From positions 1,178,001 to 1,242,000 of the forward strand of contig JAPEIS010000013.1 in NCBI GenBank assembly GCA_029531795.1: 64,000 nucleotides of DNA. Direction: 5' to 3'. The stretch comes from Sclerotinia nivalis. Taxonomy: Eukaryota > Ascomycota > Leotiomycetes > Helotiales > Sclerotiniaceae. How positions within the stretch are numbered: the stretch's first letter is position 1; every line of letters begins with the position of its first letter. The notes below the pieces were generated by a model. It saw only the letters and a program-made list of their open reading frames with translations, did no database searches and was not told where the DNA came from. A program made the position numbers and the translations under genes. Below, one piece after another: positions 58,597 to 64,000 of the stretch.

Positions 58597-59371
58597 ATGG
58601 TTTTAGCTATTACTACATGGATTGAATCTTCTTCGAGCTTTTCCACTCCTTCGACTATGTCTCTTTTTGCCCAATACAAACTCCAGTGGTAGCAGGGATA
58701 ATGACCGCCCCCAGGTCACGCTAATAACCTGGGTACTTATTACCTCGTTCAAACGGTTCTATTCCTCAGATTATCAAGGCAATTACTTGCTGAGCTTTGA
58801 TGTCGTGCTTCAACTAACAATCAAAATCAGAGATTTGATGAAGCAATTGGAAAACGACAGTGGAGATTTTTCTCAAGCAGCGATTTGGTATGCTCGATTG
58901 GATATCAACTAGTCTTATCATATATCATTGTCACGTTTGGACGTGCCGCATATGGTTCTCGTCAAATCCATGCCATCGACGTCGGAACCTCTCAATCCAT
59001 ATCACATTGGCACATTTTAACTCTATTTTTGCCCACAGCAACTACTTCTAGTAGAGAAGTTGAGAGATGCGACAACTTGCTTGCTCTGCTAAGTCTATTC
59101 TGAGCTTTTTGGTAGCCCTAAGCTTGAGAGCCGTCAGATATATATATACCGGTGAATGGGGTAAATTGTTAGCAGGATGCGGTGTTTATGAGATTGTGGG
59201 GGCTACAGTGTCTTCTTTTCGTGATTCACTCATTAGATTCCCTATTTACAGACCAAATTTGAAAAGAGCGGGGAAGTCAAGGGTTTGGGAGGAAATAGAA
59301 GCTCAGAAACTGACGGTCTCACCCAGCTGGTATGACGAACGAGCTCGGCTTCATTATTTAAGAAGCGCCTA
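58597..59371 (+). pseudogene. Possible relic of a membrane-protein gene (weak)
   Basis: Several plus-strand frames follow each other: one beginning MVLAITTWIESSSSFSTPST, one with RDNDRPQVTLITWVLITSF, one with YQLVLSYIIVTFGRAAYGSR and one with RQLACSAKSILSFLVALSLR. The second fragment recalls the first helix of fungal rhodopsin-domain proteins. I could not build an intron model that joins them into one intact protein, so this is either a decayed gene or chance. Not comparable in quality with the 26-27 kb gene. Confidence 0.25.
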
Positions 59372-62300
59372 GCTTACTGGTGCTTGGTATCAAGAGAACA
59401 CCGACTGAACTAAGTCATTATAAGGCAACAAAGAAACGGACTTCCTTCCCTCCGATGTGTAAGGTTCTGATTCTTATGAGTAGACTTACATAGTTTTTTC
59501 GGAGATAGCCACACTATTAATACTGGGTCTGAGTCGACAGTACTTGGTTTCGGATGATACTTCAAGAATAACAGCGGGAATTGAACATATTTTACCAATA
59601 TTATGGCAACATCTCTAATCATCCAACGCCAACAAGCGCCATAGTACGATATCTCAAAGCTAACAATACTCCTGAAGGTAACCAACTAAATGCGCCTCAA
59701 CCTCCATTCCACTTGTATTGTCTAGTGGAGGTGTGAGAACATTAGGTGCTTTCTTAGTTTCGGAATTTCCTTGAAAGAACAATGCAATGAAGGAGTCTTT
59801 AATTTTATGCACCCAAACCCAGTAATTAGAGATTAAGGGACTTAGCAGTACCTAGGTAGAGGCAGAAATATCATGCGTTCCTCCGCTTGCAGTATATTCA
59901 CTTACGAGAGCAGGGCGCAAACGAATTCTCAAGGAAGAAAGATCCATAATTATGATTGCAAGTGGTGAATGTGATAAATAAATAAGTTCAACGCTTTAAA
60001 ATTCCTCTACTATCACCACAGCTACTATAAAGCAAGTGAAGTTAAGATACGTTTCTGTACTGCATCAAAGACTCAGACAAGCGGAAGATACAAAGGAGTT
60101 CAAACTGTGAATCCTACCATCTTGATGAGATCAGAAAAAGCTATACTTGTTGTCACCAATATTTTGAACGTTGTCAGTGATAATGCTTAGATAGCAATAT
60201 ATCCAATCATTGGCAGCAATGTATCTCCTGCTTGGTTACCTGACTTCAAGCCATGTCCCTCGAAATCATGCCAGCAACCTCAGCCCAAGCTCTGCAACAC
60301 AGTCCAAGGAATTCAGATCAAAGACCATAGTTCCGTCTGAGTTTGAAAATTCATGATTGAATGGCAATTATAGGTAGTCATTACCTTTGCACATCTCCAA
60401 AGAGTGTTCGAAAGCGTCATACAAAAAAATTACCCAAGTTGCGAGAGTGAATTTGTTATAGCAACAGAGAGTCAATATGCACCGAAAGCATACCATTGCA
60501 CTACTTAAAAGATCTCTCCAATCTCTGTGTGCAGCCCTACAAACAAGGACAGGAAAAGAGCACTGAGCAATCAGGAGCGTTTTCTAAACAGGATGCCCCA
60601 GAGATACATTAGGTAGTTCCTCACAAATAGCAGAACTAACGGGGAGAATATATGTATTTTGTACGAAGATATCGAGATTTCCATCTTATCGGGTGAAATG
60701 CAGTAGAGGTATGTACGTAAAATGTGACAAAATTTTGATAAATGTGATAATACACAACAAGCGCTGACAACAAAAGGGTTACGAAGAAGTCAGAATAAGG
60801 AAGAGAACTTACCCCCTGGAAATCGTAGCCTTCTCCCTTTTAAGCACCTGCATTCCATATAATCGGGAATTCAAGCTTGGTGCGTTTAGCGGATGGGCAT
60901 GGTTTTGCCCTTTTTTGGCTGAGTTTGGCTTCGTATTGGTGGTCGTTATGGAAAGGCGGATGAAGTTTCTGTTCTTTTTATGCGCAGCAAAGCTTGTCAC
61001 AACTCCATATGATCACGAGTATTCATCTACTCATTCACTGGAATCCAAACCTACTCTTAATTAGCATGCCCAATATATTGAATGAGATAATAACAACATA
61101 GCGCAAAAATCCCCATGCAGTACCCCGCTACCTCATCAAGAGACATGTAACGTCCCCAACTTCTAGGCTTCAGGTTACAGTTGAACCTGATCGGCGCGAT
61201 CCGATGTGGAATGACTGATGTACGGGAACTTTGAAAAAACTAGCAACTTCATTGAGTCCAACTCAGCAAGATGTAAAGGTAAAGCCAAGGTAAAGGATGA
61301 AATTAGTGACGACAGTAGTTGACATCGTCCAGAACAGACAGAGAGGTGCAAAGGCGATTTGACTGGCAACAATTAGTATCAGACGTGCAAAGAATAGATG
61401 GAAATATCGCCATCCCATAGTTAGTTAATGCCAAATTTCTGCGTGCCCCAAAAAAAATACATATTTCTCGCACTACACCATAATAGAGCTGTAGCTGTGT
61501 AAGTTTCAGATATAGTGAAGAAGTCGTACCAAGCCAGAAGATCTCTCATACATCATCAACGAGATAGAATTCTCCGCAATTATTTGAGACGACAATTCAA
61601 TAGTAAGATATGATATCTATAGACCAGTACATTCCACTATGAAACCCCTTCGCACCCAATGAGAACTCATAGAGTGATCATCAACCCACTGATATAGTAA
61701 TGGCTCCACAGCATATGGTATTCTCAGTGCTTATAAGAGATCTTCGGTGCTCAGTTTCTTCTCGAGTACACACAATGGAATAGCCTCTTAGCCCAGAAAG
61801 ACACAGGAGGATGTCACAAGCTTGCTCAACGTTTTTGACTTTTGGGAGTTGATGAATGGAAGATATCTTTCAGGCCGTAGAGTTTCCAGATGATATCATT
61901 GTCCGTATTGTTGACATTGAAAGGAACGAGATAGAGATATGTGAATGAGAATAACTACAATGATAATAATTAGTAACAATGACTTCAACCAAACGGCAAA
62001 AGTGAGACTCGCTGTGGATTCGTGGTGTTAGTACCTATTTCCAAACTTTCTCCAGTATTTCTTAACAATTCCGCTCAAAACCCCAGAGCCGTACTGCAGC
62101 GAGACTCACTTCGGAAACAATGTCATGTTGCAATTCCAAATCTATCGCTGAAGAGGAATCCAGCCCAAATAAAGCCCCTCAAATCCATAATCATCATCAC
62201 ACCACCTTCTCCCCAATGCCTCGCCACAAATATTCACTCCCCCTCCCCTCCTCCCTCTTCCCCAACTCAAATATATACTCTCCCAACGCCCCAACCCCCA

Positions 62301-64000
62301 ACTAATAATCCGTTTGGTGCAGTAAGTAGAGCGAAGACTTCCGACTTCAACTATCTACTTCTAAGAGAAAGATATTAGCCACAGGCCGCTACAGACCATG
62401 CACCTGGGAGGATGATAATGACGACGTCATCCTTTTGATATTTTTGTTCTTTGATTTTATTTTATTTTTGATATTTTTTTTGAGAGGGGGAAGGGGAGGG
62501 GGATGGACGTGTGGTGTGGTGGTGGTGATGGATGGGTGAGGTTGGTTGGTTGGTTGGTGTTTGGTTTTGTGTGGGTGGGTGAATTGGATGGCAATGGGAA
62601 GGTTGGACGAGAAATGATTATAGTGAAGTGAAGAGTGTTGCGCCATGGGAATGATAATCTTTTCCTTGGGTAATCAATGTGTGCCCAGGTGAAATGAATC
62701 GTACGTTCTCAATAGTTTTTCCTGGTGGCCCTCGTTATCTGGACCATTTGTCAACTTTACCGCTTTACTTACTTTGCAACCCCCTCCATATGCATATCAA
62801 CTTGCCTATAGACGTCACTATCAGCCGTCATCTCCATTCCACATATAAAGTTACCTAGTATGCACCAATCTTTCCTTTTGCATCTACATAAACTTCAATT
62901 CTAGGGAGGGTATTTCTAGCTTGGGAAGTGCATCAGGTATTGTGAAAGAGGTAGGTCGAGATACGTGCGTCCCGATTGCACGCTGCAAGGGGGAATAGGA
63001 TACGAATTGATCAGATTATATTGTATAAATTTCGAATAGTAGAACTAATAGAATTAACAATGGATTTGGATTGTATATAGTAAGTATATAAAAAGATTAA
63101 TGAAAAATAATTGTTTATTCTTAAAAAAGAAAACGAAGCCTTTTTTTATATTTAATTACGAAGGATCATGTGATCTAATGCCTATGAACTAGCTACGTAT
63201 ATGGCCCAAGTAATCCAACTTTCTCACAGTATCATGTATGATACACAGGAATTACACTCAACAACGAGAAAACCATCAAGATGGACCGAAAGAACAATCT
63301 CAAAACCTGGTTCCGTTGAGAATTACTCAAGGCCACTTACTACATGTTAATTCTATTGTTTGTATATCTGTCATTCTCCCATCAATTAGAATACTAAATA
63401 TACCACAGGAGTACTCTATTAGAGTTGCAAGTTTGCTACTCATAATCCAAGTATCCCATTTCAAGTTTTTGAAGATGAGAAGTGGATGGGAGGAAGAAAG
63501 GAAGGAAGGAAAGTAGGATGTTAAATATAGGTGATTAAATAGGTACTATTATAGTAATCCCTTACACATTTTCATCAATCATATTAGTTTTGTGTCCTTA
63601 GAAACTTTGCCAGCAATACAAAACTTGAATGAGAAAAGACTACAACAAAACTATAACATCGCAAACAATAGAACAAGGGAATGTAAAAACAATAGCGAAT
63701 CATGAAGTCAAGTAAATACTAAATGCCAGTGTAAAAGAGAGAATAGATGTGGAGGAGTCAATCTAGGGACGGACGGGAAAGAGAAGTGTATCACAGAACA
63801 TCGATGGAAGGTATCTGAATAGCCATATTCCATAGGTATCTTGCACTGCCGTCCTTGTAATACCATCTTTTATACCCCTCCCTCTCTCAAGGTCCTCCTA
63901 GAGGCCTCCAAAAACTCTCCAACACCCCTCATTCCACCATTACCACACTAAACCAACACGAACAGAGCCTACACAAACCACAAGGCTACCAGGTCTCCGA
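59372..64000. other. Long gene-poor region to the right edge
   Basis: 4.6 kb without a recognisable gene on either strand. Short open frames (for example 60809-61000, 61175-61372, 62022-62378, 62389-62646, 63238-63516) are compositionally biased or lack domains. Low-complexity C-rich DNA on the plus strand at 62240-62300 and G/T-rich DNA at 62480-62580 create Pro/Ser and His/Thr-rich shadow frames. No tRNA-like B box (GGTTCRANNCC) was seen on reading through. A multi-intron or lineage-specific gene cannot be excluded. Confidence 0.45.

Noticed and set aside
62022..62646. Ser/Pro-rich plus-strand and His/Thr-rich minus-strand frames
   Set aside because: Low-complexity C-rich and G/T-rich DNA; no domain, no conserved start.

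Overview
The window is nuclear DNA of a filamentous ascomycete (Pezizomycotina). The genes carry short GT-AG introns, mostly 45-80 nt with CTRAC-type branch sites, intergenic DNA is AT-rich, a single 5S rRNA gene lies between protein genes, and several products are fungus-specific (Yvc1-type TRP channel, URA2-type CPSase/ATCase fusion, CalB-like lipase, fungal rhodopsin-domain membrane protein). The codon and intron style suggests a Leotiomycete of the Botrytis/Sclerotinia kind, but that is an impression, not a measurement.

Layout. 1-1140 (-): 5' part of an MFS drug/H+ antiporter-like transporter. 4022-11424 (-): URA2, the multifunctional enzyme that starts pyrimidine synthesis. 13738-17353 (+): YVC1 vacuolar cation channel, convergent with a 92-residue predicted mitochondrial membrane protein (17694-18049, -). 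19109-20127 (+): Nudix hydrolase of the thiamine-pyrophosphokinase-related family. 22385-22503 (+): 5S rRNA. 23022-24156 (-): secreted beta-propeller-like protein. 26282-27582 (-): rhodopsin-domain membrane protein interrupted by one in-frame TGA. 29356-30387 (-): NBP35. 32291-35633 (+): CHO2. 36432-38190 (-): tail-anchored J-like protein. 39706-43118 (-): three hypothetical or domain-only genes. 45370-47018 (+): CalB-like lipase. 47886-51378 (-): small predicted secreted or membrane proteins, including two ISG12/IFI6-like paralogues and the relic of a third. 51549-52316: non-autonomous inverted-repeat element upstream of one paralogue. 52577-54866 (+): gamma-tubulin complex protein GCP4. 55287-57120 (-): stand-alone adenylation-domain enzyme. 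57.9-58.4 kb: tandem hairpin-forming repeats. 59.4-64 kb: no gene recognised.

The conserved genes are unlinked housekeeping functions: pyrimidine synthesis, vacuolar Ca2+ release, thiamine-related sanitation, cytosolic Fe-S assembly, phosphatidylcholine synthesis and microtubule nucleation. The accessory part is 45-59 kb: secreted lipase, ISG12-like paralogues, an inverted-repeat element with a paralogous empty site, an orphan A-domain enzyme and a hairpin array.

The most unusual features are a spliceosomal twin intron (stwintron) in URA2, where only two consecutive excisions restore the frame; the inverted-repeat element flanked by a 7-bp duplication, with its empty site kept in a paralogous promoter; and the hairpin array whose arms show a compensatory base change. 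Exon joins were deduced by hand from splice signals, reading frame and family similarity; no RNA evidence was available.
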